From Hungatella sp. (GTDB taxonomy: Bacteria; Bacillota; Clostridia; Lachnospirales; Lachnospiraceae): DNA of 64,000 nucleotides. Made by a program: the position numbers and the translations under genes. The stretch spans positions 372,001 through 436,000 of the forward strand of contig WASS01000015.1 of NCBI GenBank assembly GCA_009712635.1, in the 5' to 3' direction. The notes beneath the pieces were generated by a model. That model was not told the origin of the DNA and ran no database searches. It saw only the letters and a list, made by a program, of their open reading frames with translations. Shown here in pieces: positions 1 through 7,692 of this stretch. How positions within the stretch are numbered: the first letter of the stretch is position 1; each line of letters opens with the position of its first letter.

Positions 1-277
1 GAGGCATAAGACGACAGTATTTTTCTATATGAATATCCGTCTCCAAGCTCTCCCACACAGACTCCTCACCGTTAAAGGATTCACATGATTTGGGGAGTAT
101 TTCCTCAATATAGATTTTTTCTTTTATTAATCTGGCAGGATCGTGCTGTTCCAGAAAATGCTTTAACGCTTCCTTGTCATTGTAAAGCAAGGCATATTGG
201 TGATAAAAGATCTCCTTGTCATTATACTCTTTTAAATGCTGCATCACTTCACTCTTAGCTATCTTTTTGTCATTCAT
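1..277 (-). CDS. Unidentified protein, N-terminal part only
   Basis: Ninety-two codons are visible before the gene runs off the left edge. The ATG overlaps the leuA stop (ATGA arrangement), so it is probably translationally coupled to leuA. The visible part is hydrophilic and helical, rich in Lys, Glu and Tyr, with no signal peptide or membrane segment. It ends in IEKYCRLMP, which resembles the run-in to the cupin-like sensor domain of some AraC-family regulators; that is a weak guess because the diagnostic part lies outside the window. Reading frame and coupling are seen directly; function is not assigned. Confidence 0.6.
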   Translation of the reverse strand, partial: MNDKKIAKSEVMQHLKEYNDKEIFYHQYALLYNDKEALKHFLEQHDPARLIKEKIYIEEILPKSCESFNGEESVWESLETDIHIEKYCRLMP

Positions 278-1941
278 GCGCTGAATTCTCCCAATAATCG
301 ATTCACTGCAATGGCCAGTGCAAACGCTGATGCTTTTATAATATCACTATTGATCCCAACACCCCAGTATTGTTTTCCGTTTTTTTGAATTCCTATATAA
401 GCGGAGGCTAATGCCGATGAATCTGCACCCATAGAATGTTCTTCGTATACTTCTAAGTCATATTCTACGGAAAAATGCTTCTTTAATGCATTGCTAATTG
501 CATCAAGGCTGCCTGTTCCGTGACCTTTTACACCAATTGTATTATCATCCTGTAATATGGTAAGAAACGCTTCATTTGCTTCTTCCACATTAACTTTCAT
601 GGATTGGATTTGAAAAGCAGGAAAGAATTCAACGTATTGCTGCCTGAATAATTGATATATTTCTTCCGTTGACAACTCTTTACTATCTCTGTCCGATACT
701 TTTTTTACAAAATATCCGAATTCTTCATTCATCCGATATGGCATATGAATCCCATAAGCATTTTCCAGTATATAACCGATTCCCCCTTTTCCAGACTGAC
801 TGTTAATACGGATTACATCGGTTTCATAATTTCTTCCCAGGTCGGAGGGGTCTACTGGAATATATGGCACATCCCACTTCTGCATTCTTTCCTGTTCCCG
901 ATATTTCATTCCCTTTGAAATTGCATCCTGATGGGAGCCTGAAAATGCTGTAAAAACAAGGGAACCAGAGTATGGCTGTCTTTCAGAAATGGACATCTTG
1001 GTTAAACGCTTATATGTATCACAGATCTGATTCATATTACTGAAATTCAATTCAGGATCTACTCCCTGTGAATATAGATTCATTGCTACGGTGATAAGAT
1101 CAACATTTCCCGTGCGTTCACCATTTCCGAATAGAGTTCCTTCCACGCGCTGAGCACCAGCTAAAATTCCATACTCCGCGTCACAGACACCACAACCTCT
1201 GTCATTATGAGGATGAATGGATAAAACAACTGAATCTCGGTCCAACAGATTATTGTTGATATACTCCAATTGACTGGCGTAGATATGGGGCATGGCATTT
1301 TCTACCGTAGTTGGTATATTGATATTTGCTTTATGATTGGGCGTAGGCTTCCATATTTCTAAGACACTGTTGCAAATATCAAGAGCATAGTCAACCTCAG
1401 TCCCTGGAAAACTTTCAGGACTATATTGAAAATAGAAATCCCCCATCGTTTTTTCAGCCAGTTTTTTAAATAATCTGGCTCCGTCAACAGCAAGCTTTTT
1501 AATATCTTCTTTTGATTTATGGAATACCTGCCTGCGCTGGGCTTCTGACGTGGAATTATATAAATGCACAATCGCTTTTGGAACGCCATCCAGTGCCTCA
1601 AAGGTTCTGCGGATAATGTGCTCTCTTGCCTGAGTAATTACCTGAATCGTAACATCTTCCGGAATCATTTTATTTTCGATTAATGTCCTTAAAAACTGAT
1701 AATCCGTATCCGATGCGGCCGGAAATGCCACTTCAATTTCTTTAAATCCAATCTCCAATAACATTTGATACATCTCAAGTTTTTCCTGTAATGTCATGGG
1801 AATGGGTAATGCCTGATTTCCATCTCTTAAATCCACACTGCACCAGACTGGCGCTTTCTCAATTGATTCCTTTTTTACCCAGTCATAAGAGATCACTGGG
1901 GGTAAATAGAATTTTTTCTCATATTTCTGATGACTATACAT
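274..1941 (-). CDS. leuA: 2-isopropylmalate synthase, type 2
   Basis: Condenses acetyl-CoA with 2-oxoisovalerate, the first committed step of leucine synthesis, in the cytoplasm. The 555-residue length and N-terminus fit the longer LeuA type 2 seen in actinobacteria and many Clostridia. The HMGL-like TIM barrel shows [10 protein letters not shown] near residue 37, with the catalytic Arg and metal-binding Asp, and the metal-binding HPHNDRG near 243. The C-terminal LeuA dimer domain, which binds leucine in the family, contains GHGTGSLDA. The start follows AAGGAGGAATGAATT. A Leu T-box leader lies directly upstream, and the downstream gene overlaps its stop codon. Identification is firm; leucine feedback is family knowledge. 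Confidence 0.95.
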   Translation of the reverse strand: MYSHQKYEKKFYLPPVISYDWVKKESIEKAPVWCSVDLRDGNQALPIPMTLQEKLEMYQMLLEIGFKEIEVAFPAASDTDYQFLRTLIENKMIPEDVTIQVITQAREHIIRRTFEALDGVPKAIVHLYNSTSEAQRRQVFHKSKEDIKKLAVDGARLFKKLAEKTMGDFYFQYSPESFPGTEVDYALDICNSVLEIWKPTPNHKANINIPTTVENAMPHIYASQLEYINNNLLDRDSVVLSIHPHNDRGCGVCDAEYGILAGAQRVEGTLFGNGERTGNVDLITVAMNLYSQGVDPELNFSNMNQICDTYKRLTKMSISERQPYSGSLVFTAFSGSHQDAISKGMKYREQERMQKWDVPYIPVDPSDLGRNYETDVIRINSQSGKGGIGYILENAYGIHMPYRMNEEFGYFVKKVSDRDSKELSTEEIYQLFRQQYVEFFPAFQIQSMKVNVEEANEAFLTILQDDNTIGVKGHGTGSLDAISNALKKHFSVEYDLEVYEEHSMGADSSALASAYIGIQKNGKQYWGVGINSDIIKASAFALAIAVNRLLGEFSA

Positions 1942-1966
1942 AATTCATTCCTCCTTAATGATAATA

Positions 1967-2262
1967 AAAAAAGCCTCACATCTCCGGCATTCTGCCAGGG
2001 AGACGAAAGACTTGATCTTACGCGGTACCACTCCGATTCATAACAATTCAGTTATGCGCTTATCAGGATACGGGCAATGCTGCCTTATATCCGCCCCATG
2101 TAACGGTGGGATTTCCGATCTTAGCTACTCTCTGATTGATACAAACGGTAATCCGATTTGACTAAGACTGCTCAAAGGTGAGTTCTCTGTATTCCTTCTA
2201 TTGCTTCGCATCAACCAACAACTTTCTGAAACCAGTTTACAGATACTAATCCTTTTCTTTGC
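1967..2262 (-). promoter_or_regulatory. T-box leader for leuA, Leu (CUC) specifier
   Basis: On the minus strand the conserved T-box sequence GAGTGGTACCGCG lies at 2021-2034. It is followed by a G+C-rich terminator hairpin (arms around TCTCC and GGAGA) and a run of seven T before the leuA ribosome site. The 5' part can form a Stem I; its specifier position reads CTC (2180-2182, minus), a Leu codon, in GAACTCACC. Uncharged tRNA-Leu should favour the antiterminator and switch leuA on. T-box and terminator are seen directly; the exact 5' end and specifier register are inferred. Confidence 0.9.
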
Positions 2263-2495
2263 ATTTTCAATATTTATTTTCCTTATACTATCAGATAGAG
2301 GGTTGACTGTCCAGTGGGGAATGTGTCTTTATGAATTGATGTTTTGTGCACTTAATTTCTTTACTTAACGCAAAATGTGCACTCATTTTTTATATGTAAT
2401 CAGATCTGTTTATGTCTTTCAGAGGCGTAACGACAAAAAGAAACTAATATTAATATCCCTATATATGTACTTACTAAAATAAAGTAACTATATTT

Positions 2496-2525
2496 TTGCA
2501 AGAAAATATCTTTTTATGATATACT
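2496..2525 (+). promoter_or_regulatory. Probable sigma-A promoter for the HxlR gene
   Basis: TTGCAA (-35) and TATACT (-10) are separated by 18 bases and lie about 40 bases before the regulator start. The stretch from about 2265 to 2495, between the leuA leader and this promoter, holds the likely leuA promoter (TGGACA and TAGTAT on the minus strand, near 2290-2320) and nothing else recognisable. Confidence 0.6.
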
Positions 2526-2566
2526 AATTTAATAATCGTAAAAAAGCAATGAAAGGAAGATTAATT

Positions 2567-2896
2567 ATGCCTTGTGATAAATTCTGCCCTATTGAGCATA
2601 CAGTCAATCTGATTGGGCATAAATGGAAGGTTCTTATATTAAGAAATTTATTTAATTACGGCACCCAAAGATTCATTGAGTTAAGTAAAGGAATTAACGG
2701 AATCAGTCAGAAGATGCTGACACAGCAGCTTCGGCAATTGGAAGCCGATGGAATCATTTGTAGAACGGTATATCCAGAAGTTCCTCCAAAGGTAGAGTAC
2801 TCCCTGACGGAACTTGGAAGATCATTAGGTCCCATTCTGGAAGAGATGAATCAATGGGGGAAAAAACATATGGCACAAATTGATGCTGATAAATAA
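2567..2896 (+). CDS. HxlR-family winged-helix transcriptional regulator
   Basis: Small DNA-binding regulator of 109 residues, almost entirely the HxlR winged helix. Family features are the opening CPIEHTVNLIGHKWKVLIL, the recognition-helix region GISQKMLTQQLRQLEADG and the wing VPPKVEYSLTELG. Cys residues at positions 3 and 7 match the N-terminal Cys used as a thiol sensor in HypR/HxlR-type proteins, so it may respond to electrophiles or oxidants; that is inference. The start at 2567 is preferred over an upstream ATG because AAAGGAAG sits seven bases before it. It is convergent with the EamA and cupin genes, which could be its targets, though no operator is proven. Confidence 0.85.
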   Translation: MPCDKFCPIEHTVNLIGHKWKVLILRNLFNYGTQRFIELSKGINGISQKMLTQQLRQLEADGIICRTVYPEVPPKVEYSLTELGRSLGPILEEMNQWGKKHMAQIDADK

Positions 2897-2909
2897 TAAT
2901 ATATAAGAA

Positions 2910-2950
2910 AGCTGGTCAGGCAGTTTACCGTAACTGTCTGACCAGCTCTT
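2910..2950. terminator. Bidirectional terminator between convergent genes
   Basis: A near-perfect hairpin, AGCTGGTCAGGCAGTT paired with AACTGTCTGACCAGCT, sits between the regulator stop (2896) and the end of the EamA gene (2972). T-rich sequence on each side is short, so termination strength is uncertain. Confidence 0.7.
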
Positions 2951-2971
2951 ATGATTCATTCAACCTGTTCA

Positions 2972-3394
2972 TTATTTCCTATTCATTAAAATTAACCCAA
3001 TGATACTAATACATACCCCTATTGTATTTACAGGGGAAATTTTTGTTTTATAAAAAATAATTCCAATGATAATTAACATAATTGTTGAAATTATACTTAC
3101 AAAAAGAGGAGCAACAGCTATATTCCAGCCACTTCTATAAAGATACAAATATCCGATCTCTAATCCTAACGCAGATAAGCCTAATAAATAGCTGGCCCAG
3201 TTTAATTGTTTTAGTGAGCTTACTATATTGCGATCGATCGGTAAAAAAACAAATGCTAATACCGAAAAAAGGATTGCTGTAATATATGTCACTATCATCG
3301 ATATAAAAGGATTTATCGTTTGATTAATTGATTTTTGGCTGATATTATACATTACAGTTGCCAATACTGTGATTACCATAGAAATATAATACAT
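2972..3394 (-). CDS. EamA/DMT-family transporter, single-repeat form
   Basis: Integral membrane protein of 140 residues with four or five hydrophobic helices. It matches one EamA repeat: an early QKSINQTINPF and a final helix ending GVCISIIGLILMNRK. Most EamA transporters have two repeats (about 300 residues). This one would have to dimerise, like the small multidrug resistance proteins. Substrate is unknown. It follows the cupin gene on the same strand with a 27-base gap, so the two are probably an operon. Confidence 0.75.
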   Translation of the reverse strand: MYYISMVITVLATVMYNISQKSINQTINPFISMIVTYITAILFSVLAFVFLPIDRNIVSSLKQLNWASYLLGLSALGLEIGYLYLYRSGWNIAVAPLFVSIISTIMLIIIGIIFYKTKISPVNTIGVCISIIGLILMNRK

Positions 3395-3421
3395 ATAAAA
3401 ATACCTTTCTCTATATTATAA

Positions 3422-3730
3422 TTATTTTACAAACGTATTCTTTATTTGTAAAACCACCAATTTTTCATCTCCATTATTTGTAAAACCATGACTCTCGTCA
3501 TGGGGAGACAGCATCACATCTTTCTCTTTTATTGAAATATCCTTGCCATCTATCGTTATGATTCCTTTTCCACTGATAACATAGAAAATTTCATCTAAAT
3601 TTGAATGTTTATGAGGAGTCATTGTCTCTCCTGGCTCATAGAATAAAATGCCAGAATCCATTGTGCCCTCTGTAAATAGTGCTTTCCGTTTCATAATTTC
3701 TGTTATATCGTTAACATTTATTTTTTCCAT
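3422..3730 (-). CDS. Small cupin-domain protein
   Basis: A single-domain cupin of 102 residues. The first cupin motif is clear: PHKHSNLDEIFYVISGKG supplies two His and the Glu, and SPHDESHGF supplies the later metal-ligand His. Such proteins bind a metal and act as small isomerases, dioxygenases or ligand sensors; the reaction here cannot be named. Translation starts after TGGAGGGATACGTA. It is first in a two-gene operon with the EamA transporter, behind a promoter that carries a 12-bp palindrome. Confidence 0.8.
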   Translation of the reverse strand: MEKINVNDITEIMKRKALFTEGTMDSGILFYEPGETMTPHKHSNLDEIFYVISGKGIITIDGKDISIKEKDVMLSPHDESHGFTNNGDEKLVVLQIKNTFVK

Positions 3731-3778
3731 TACGTATCCCTCCAGATAGGTATTATTTTATTTAGTGCCCGCAAATTA

Positions 3779-3845
3779 ATTGACGTCAATCATTCAGATA
3801 GCGCTTCTGTACTTTTACTATAATAAAGATACAAAAATTTTGCAA
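3779..3845 (-). promoter_or_regulatory. Promoter and candidate operator of the cupin-EamA operon
   Basis: On the minus strand TTGCAA (3840-3845) and TATAGT (3817-3822) are spaced by 17 bases. Downstream, at 3779-3790, is the perfect palindrome ATTGACGTCAAT, between the predicted transcript start and the ribosome site, a typical repressor position. The binding protein is unknown. Confidence 0.55.
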
Positions 3846-3921
3846 TAAGGCACTATTTTGTGTTATACGAACGAAATAGTAAGTAAAGACATGACTTAAA
3901 AGATACTATTGTTATATTCAA

Positions 3922-3970
3922 CACTAAAATAAGCCCATATGCACGTATTTCTCATACAAGCATATGGACT
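3922..3970. repeat. Hairpin repeat, copy 1
   Basis: CACTAAAATAAGCCCATATG followed by a loop and GCATATGG. It lies just past the 3' end of the diguanylate cyclase gene. A second copy occurs at 6619-6670. The shared stem is CCATATGC/GCATATGG. It could be a terminator shared by minus-strand genes or a small dispersed repeat. The rest of 3846-4037 shows nothing recognisable. Confidence 0.6.
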
Positions 3971-4037
3971 CATATCCATTATCTTCCTATTGCTTTGCCA
4001 CCATAAAACTAATTTTATTCCCTCTCATTTTAAATGG

Positions 4038-5483
4038 TTATAAAATTGATATCTGATTCCGTCCATTTTTCTTAGAATAATATAATGCCTCATCAACCCT
4101 TTTAACCATCTGCTCCATACTAAGGTTTTCATCCACCGCTGAAATCCCCACGCTGATGGTCACATGGTAACTTTCATTCTTTTCCTCGCTTTTCAATGAA
4201 TCCATAAACTGTTCCATGATTTGCTTTGCTTCGTCCACTCCCACCAATAAAACTCCGAAAAACTCGTCTCCACCCCATCGTGCTGCGATTCCATTTTCGC
4301 CTATTGCGTGTTGCAAGTCTTCTCCAACCATTGCAATGACTGAATTTCCAAATATGTGGCCATATGTATCATTAATATCCTTAAAATGGTCTATGTCGAA
4401 CATAAACAGCGTTTTTTTCGTCTTCCGGTTCTTTCTAAGAAATGACAAATACCGTTTGGAAAATTGCTTTCGATTGGGAAGTCCTGTTAACTCATCCGTA
4501 TTCTCAATCTTTACAATACGCAGATTGCAGTTGATAAATACAGATGTGGAAACTACAATACAGGCAGCCAGTGCAACAAGCATAAAAAACACATTGCTTT
4601 TTACGCGTTCCTGAAACACCTTGCTAATGGAACTGGTATCCATCTCAAGAACCAAATACCAGCCAAGTATTTTATCATACTGGGTGATTAAGCATTTTCG
4701 CTTTCCATCCGATGTGTACCACTGCATGACTGGGGTTTCGGACTGATTTAACTGAAGACGTTCTTTAATCCCAACACGTTTTTGCAGTTCTTCTTCACTG
4801 ATAAAGATATCGGTATTTCCTTTAAAAGAAGTTTCGGCTCCCATTACATTAATGATATGAACCGACAAGCCATAATCTCTTTCATATGAATAGATCGTAT
4901 CACCCAGGGAATCAACCTGAAGCCCCACTCCTATCACACCCAGAAGTGATCCATCACTGCCCTCTACACGAAAATTAACAAAGACCGTTATATAATCTTG
5001 CTTTGTCTCGTTGGTGTCTACCTCAAGATCATACTCATTGCCGGATTTAATAAAATTATAATACCAGATATCGTGCTCATCTGTCTTTGAAATTGTCTTA
5101 TTAAGGCCGTCCTGATAATAATAATTTCCTGTTTCTGCTGAAATACAAAACACCGTGGTATATCCATATTTATTCCGATAGGCGTTCAAATAATTATATA
5201 ATTGCTTCAGGTATGTATCATTTCCAATATTTTTAGGTTCCTGTGAAAGCCATTTTTTCAGGAATTCATCATTCGCCATTGTTTTGGAAACCATCACTGG
5301 TTTCGTCATAGCGTCTTCCACATGACTGGAAATATCTTTATTAGACAGGCTTAAAATATTTTCCAAATGTTTTTCTGCCAGGTCCTGGTAAGCGGTGGTA
5401 TCCCGATAAACGATACCGATAAATCCAATTATAATGGAAATGATGATAATGAGATTGCTGAGTAGTAGTATATGCTTTTTCAC
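4038..5483 (-). CDS. Membrane-bound diguanylate cyclase with dCache-type sensor
   Basis: Makes the second messenger c-di-GMP from two GTP. The protein has 481 residues: a signal-anchor helix at about 6-25, an extracellular dCache-like sensor domain to about 290 (with the WYYNF and GVIGVGLQVD segments typical of Cache folds), a second helix (NVFFMLVALAACIVVSTSVF), then GGDEF from about 325 to the end. The active-site signature RWGGDEF and the substrate-binding DELTGLPNR are intact, so it should be catalytically active. The product-inhibition RxxD site is not present in the usual place before GGDEF. It stands alone between unrelated genes. The extracellular ligand is unknown. Confidence 0.92.
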   Translation of the reverse strand: MKKHILLLSNLIIIISIIIGFIGIVYRDTTAYQDLAEKHLENILSLSNKDISSHVEDAMTKPVMVSKTMANDEFLKKWLSQEPKNIGNDTYLKQLYNYLNAYRNKYGYTTVFCISAETGNYYYQDGLNKTISKTDEHDIWYYNFIKSGNEYDLEVDTNETKQDYITVFVNFRVEGSDGSLLGVIGVGLQVDSLGDTIYSYERDYGLSVHIINVMGAETSFKGNTDIFISEEELQKRVGIKERLQLNQSETPVMQWYTSDGKRKCLITQYDKILGWYLVLEMDTSSISKVFQERVKSNVFFMLVALAACIVVSTSVFINCNLRIVKIENTDELTGLPNRKQFSKRYLSFLRKNRKTKKTLFMFDIDHFKDINDTYGHIFGNSVIAMVGEDLQHAIGENGIAARWGGDEFFGVLLVGVDEAKQIMEQFMDSLKSEEKNESYHVTISVGISAVDENLSMEQMVKRVDEALYYSKKNGRNQISIL

Positions 5484-5731
5484 ATTTGCTCCTCTTGGTC
5501 ATACCCTATGGCTGTTTATAAATGATGTATTTGCTATAGCTAAGCAATGAACTAATATTCCTGATTTCAGAGATATATTAATATCTTGGGATATCCTGCT
5601 GAAATTCCTGCCTTAAAAAATAGAGATAAAATGCTTTATGCAATACCAGCTCCACATTCATAAGCTATCTTCCTTAAATCTTAAATAACTATAATATGGT
5701 AGCACTTATCGGCCGATTTTTCTACAGTAAT

Positions 5732-5824
5732 TTAAAAACCTAACCCCAGTAATTCCATAGACTTTTTCGTTGAGTATTCTTTATCACCAATATCCTCTAA
5801 CAATTCTTTAACTTGCATTGTCAT
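5732..5824 (-). pseudogene. Possible gene remnant in a non-coding stretch
   Basis: The 450 bases from 5484 to 5935 hold no full gene. Within them 30 codons read MTMQVKELLEDIGDKEYSTK and end in LLGLGF. This looks like the C-terminal winged-helix tail of Fic-domain or helicase-like proteins (KEYS..ELMELLGL pattern). There is no ribosome site, and stops lie just upstream. It may be a decayed gene end or chance. Confidence 0.25.
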
Positions 5825-5935
5825 TTATTCAGCGTTTGCGCTATATACAATTAAATTTATACGAAAAATTAACATATTTCAATATCTTGTTGTGCTACAA
5901 TAAAATTATACAATTAATATAGGGAGGATAATAAA

Positions 5936-6190
5936 ATGAACAGAAAACTTTATTATTTTGTCTTAGGTATTTCGATTACTCTAATTGCGACCTACGGGAT
6001 TATTAATATCCTGGCAAACGGGAATCAACTCTCGCAGCTTATTATTTTTATCGGTCTTTTTGCTTTGGGCATTGGATTGAATGTCTGTGGGGTTAGAGCA
6101 AAAAAAGTTAAGAAACCGGAATTTCAGCCAGGAATTATAAATCTGAATGGAGAAAGAAAATTGCATGAACTTGATAATTTAGGTGCATGA
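5936..6190 (+). CDS. Small two-helix membrane protein of unknown function
   Basis: An 84-residue protein with two hydrophobic helices (about 6-28 and 36-56), a basic turn (RAKKVKKPEF) and a polar tail. The start is supported by AGGGAGGATAATAAA, and a strong terminator follows. Proteins of this build occur widely in Clostridia without assigned roles. It is monocistronic by context. I do not recognise a family. Confidence 0.65.
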   Translation: MNRKLYYFVLGISITLIATYGIINILANGNQLSQLIIFIGLFALGIGLNVCGVRAKKVKKPEFQPGIINLNGERKLHELDNLGA

Positions 6191-6235
6191 GATAAGGAAA
6201 TCTCCATCAATGGTGCTCGTCGGATTAGTTAAATA

Positions 6236-6306
6236 AAAAACACCTACAGGAATTTTTTATACTTGGTTGTTTTTACCGGGAATGATTTCTGTAGGTGTTT
6301 TTTTAT
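6236..6306 (+). terminator. Rho-independent terminator after the small membrane protein
   Basis: AAACACCTACAGGAA pairs with TTCTGTAGGTGTTT across a loop of about 35 bases, and the right arm runs straight into a T run. Confidence 0.75.
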
Positions 6307-6372
6307 TTCAGGGGACGAAAAAAACTATAAACTTTACCCCCATAAATTTATCTTTCTATAAATATTTCAAAA

Positions 6373-6543
6373 ATGCTATACGTACATCAGCTGCTTACAA
6401 AATCCCATGCAATAAAAGAATCTGGAAGCTTTAATCTGGGAATATGGGATAAAGACACAAAAGATTATGTGCTTATTACGGGTCGCTATCATATTATCGG
6501 AACGCCTGTAAAAACCGGCTCGGTAAAAGTTCCGAATCCTTAA
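6373..6543 (+). pseudogene. Short coding-like fragment, probable gene remnant
   Basis: An ATG-to-stop frame of 56 codons contains GSFNLGIWDKDTKDYVLITG and a tidy beta-rich tail ending VKVPNP. The composition looks like real protein, but there is no ribosome site and the sequence begins abruptly. It is probably the end of a decayed extracellular or beta-sandwich protein; a leaderless small gene is possible. The remainder of 6307-6783 holds only the hairpin repeat. Confidence 0.3.
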
Positions 6544-6618
6544 AAAAAGAGTCGGACTTGACATGCAGCAATATACAATGAATTTATTATTTATGGTAAA
6601 TTATCTTGAAATTTAAGG

Positions 6619-6670
6619 CACTAAAATAAGCCCATATGCTCATATTTCTACAAGCATATAGGCTTATTTA
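6619..6670. repeat. Hairpin repeat, copy 2
   Basis: CACTAAAATAAGCCCATATG matches copy 1 at 3922 exactly over 20 bases, then loop and GCATATAGGCTTATTT. Here the stem is longer (AAATAAGCC.ATATGC with GCATAT.GGCTTATTT). It lies about 115 bases downstream of metA on the metA strand. Confidence 0.6.
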
Positions 6671-6783
6671 GATGTTTAAATATTTATATATTATAAGCTG
6701 TTATTCCGCAATATTTTACGATACTTTGGAGATTGCACACAACCAATCAAAATGCTGTAAATGCCTTATTTTCAATCCCGTTC

Positions 6784-7689
6784 CTACAACTCGTATGGAG
6801 TCACCTGATATACATAATAATTCAACCAATTCCCATAAATCGTATTCGCCGCATTCCTCCAACAAAGCACTGGCATCGTATCCGGGTCATCATCCTCATA
6901 ATAATTACAGGGAATTTCTGGATTCATCCCTTTATCCAGATCCCTATGATATTCCCCATTCAACGTCATCCGGTCATATTCCGGATGCCCCTGAATAAAT
7001 ACCTGCTTCCCATCCTCACTCATCACCATCAAAATCCCGGCTTCCTTCGACTCCGCCAGAATCTTCAACTCCTGATGCTTCTCAATATCCGCTCTCTTCA
7101 CCTCGGTATACCGAGAATGAGGCGCCATCACGTAATCATCAAGACTCCGTACCAACGGCACTTTCCGATCCAGCACCCTGTGTCTGTAAATGCCAGAAAG
7201 CTTGCTGTCCCTCTTATACTTCGGCACTCCATAATGATAGTAAAGTCCCGCCTGGGCGCCCCAGCAGATATGAAGGGAACTGGTGACATTTGTCTTACTC
7301 CACTCCATAATCTTCGTCAGCTCTTCCCAGTAGTTCACCTCTTCAAACTCCATATTCTCAACAGGCGCACCGGTAATAATCATACCATCGAACTTTTTCT
7401 CTCTTACCTCATCAAAGTACACATAAAACTTGTTCAAATGACTGGCAGAAGTATTCTTTGAAGTATGACTCTCCAGCATCAGAAACGTACAATCCACCTG
7501 AAGCGGAGTATTGGACAATGCGCGCAGAAGCTGGGTTTCCGTCTCTTCCTTAATAGGCATTAAATTTATAATCAGAATTTCAAGGGGACGAATGTCCTGT
7601 CTTGAGGCCCGGTCCTCGTCCATGATAAATATGTTCTCTGTTTCCAGTATGGCTTTAGCAGGTAAATCCTTTTGTACTTTAATCGGCAT
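6784..7689 (-). CDS. metA: Homoserine O-acyltransferase (MetA family, probably acetyl-CoA dependent)
   Basis: Activates homoserine for methionine synthesis. The 301 residues match the full MetA length. The catalytic Cys is in LHICWGAQAGLYYHYG, and the catalytic His and Glu are in GHPEYD. In TGAPVENMEFEEVNYWEEL the residue after TGAPV is Glu. In characterised MetA proteins Glu at this place favours acetyl-CoA and Gly favours succinyl-CoA, so O-acetylhomoserine is the likely product despite the family name. It lies three bases downstream of ligA, so it may be cotranscribed. No SAM riboswitch or T-box was seen upstream. Confidence 0.95.
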   Translation of the reverse strand: MPIKVQKDLPAKAILETENIFIMDEDRASRQDIRPLEILIINLMPIKEETETQLLRALSNTPLQVDCTFLMLESHTSKNTSASHLNKFYVYFDEVREKKFDGMIITGAPVENMEFEEVNYWEELTKIMEWSKTNVTSSLHICWGAQAGLYYHYGVPKYKRDSKLSGIYRHRVLDRKVPLVRSLDDYVMAPHSRYTEVKRADIEKHQELKILAESKEAGILMVMSEDGKQVFIQGHPEYDRMTLNGEYHRDLDKGMNPEIPCNYYEDDDPDTMPVLCWRNAANTIYGNWLNYYVYQVTPYEL

Positions 7690-7692
7690 ATT

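Noticed and set aside
6784-7692. SAM riboswitch or Met T-box controlling metA
   Set aside because: metA starts three bases after ligA; no leader is present.
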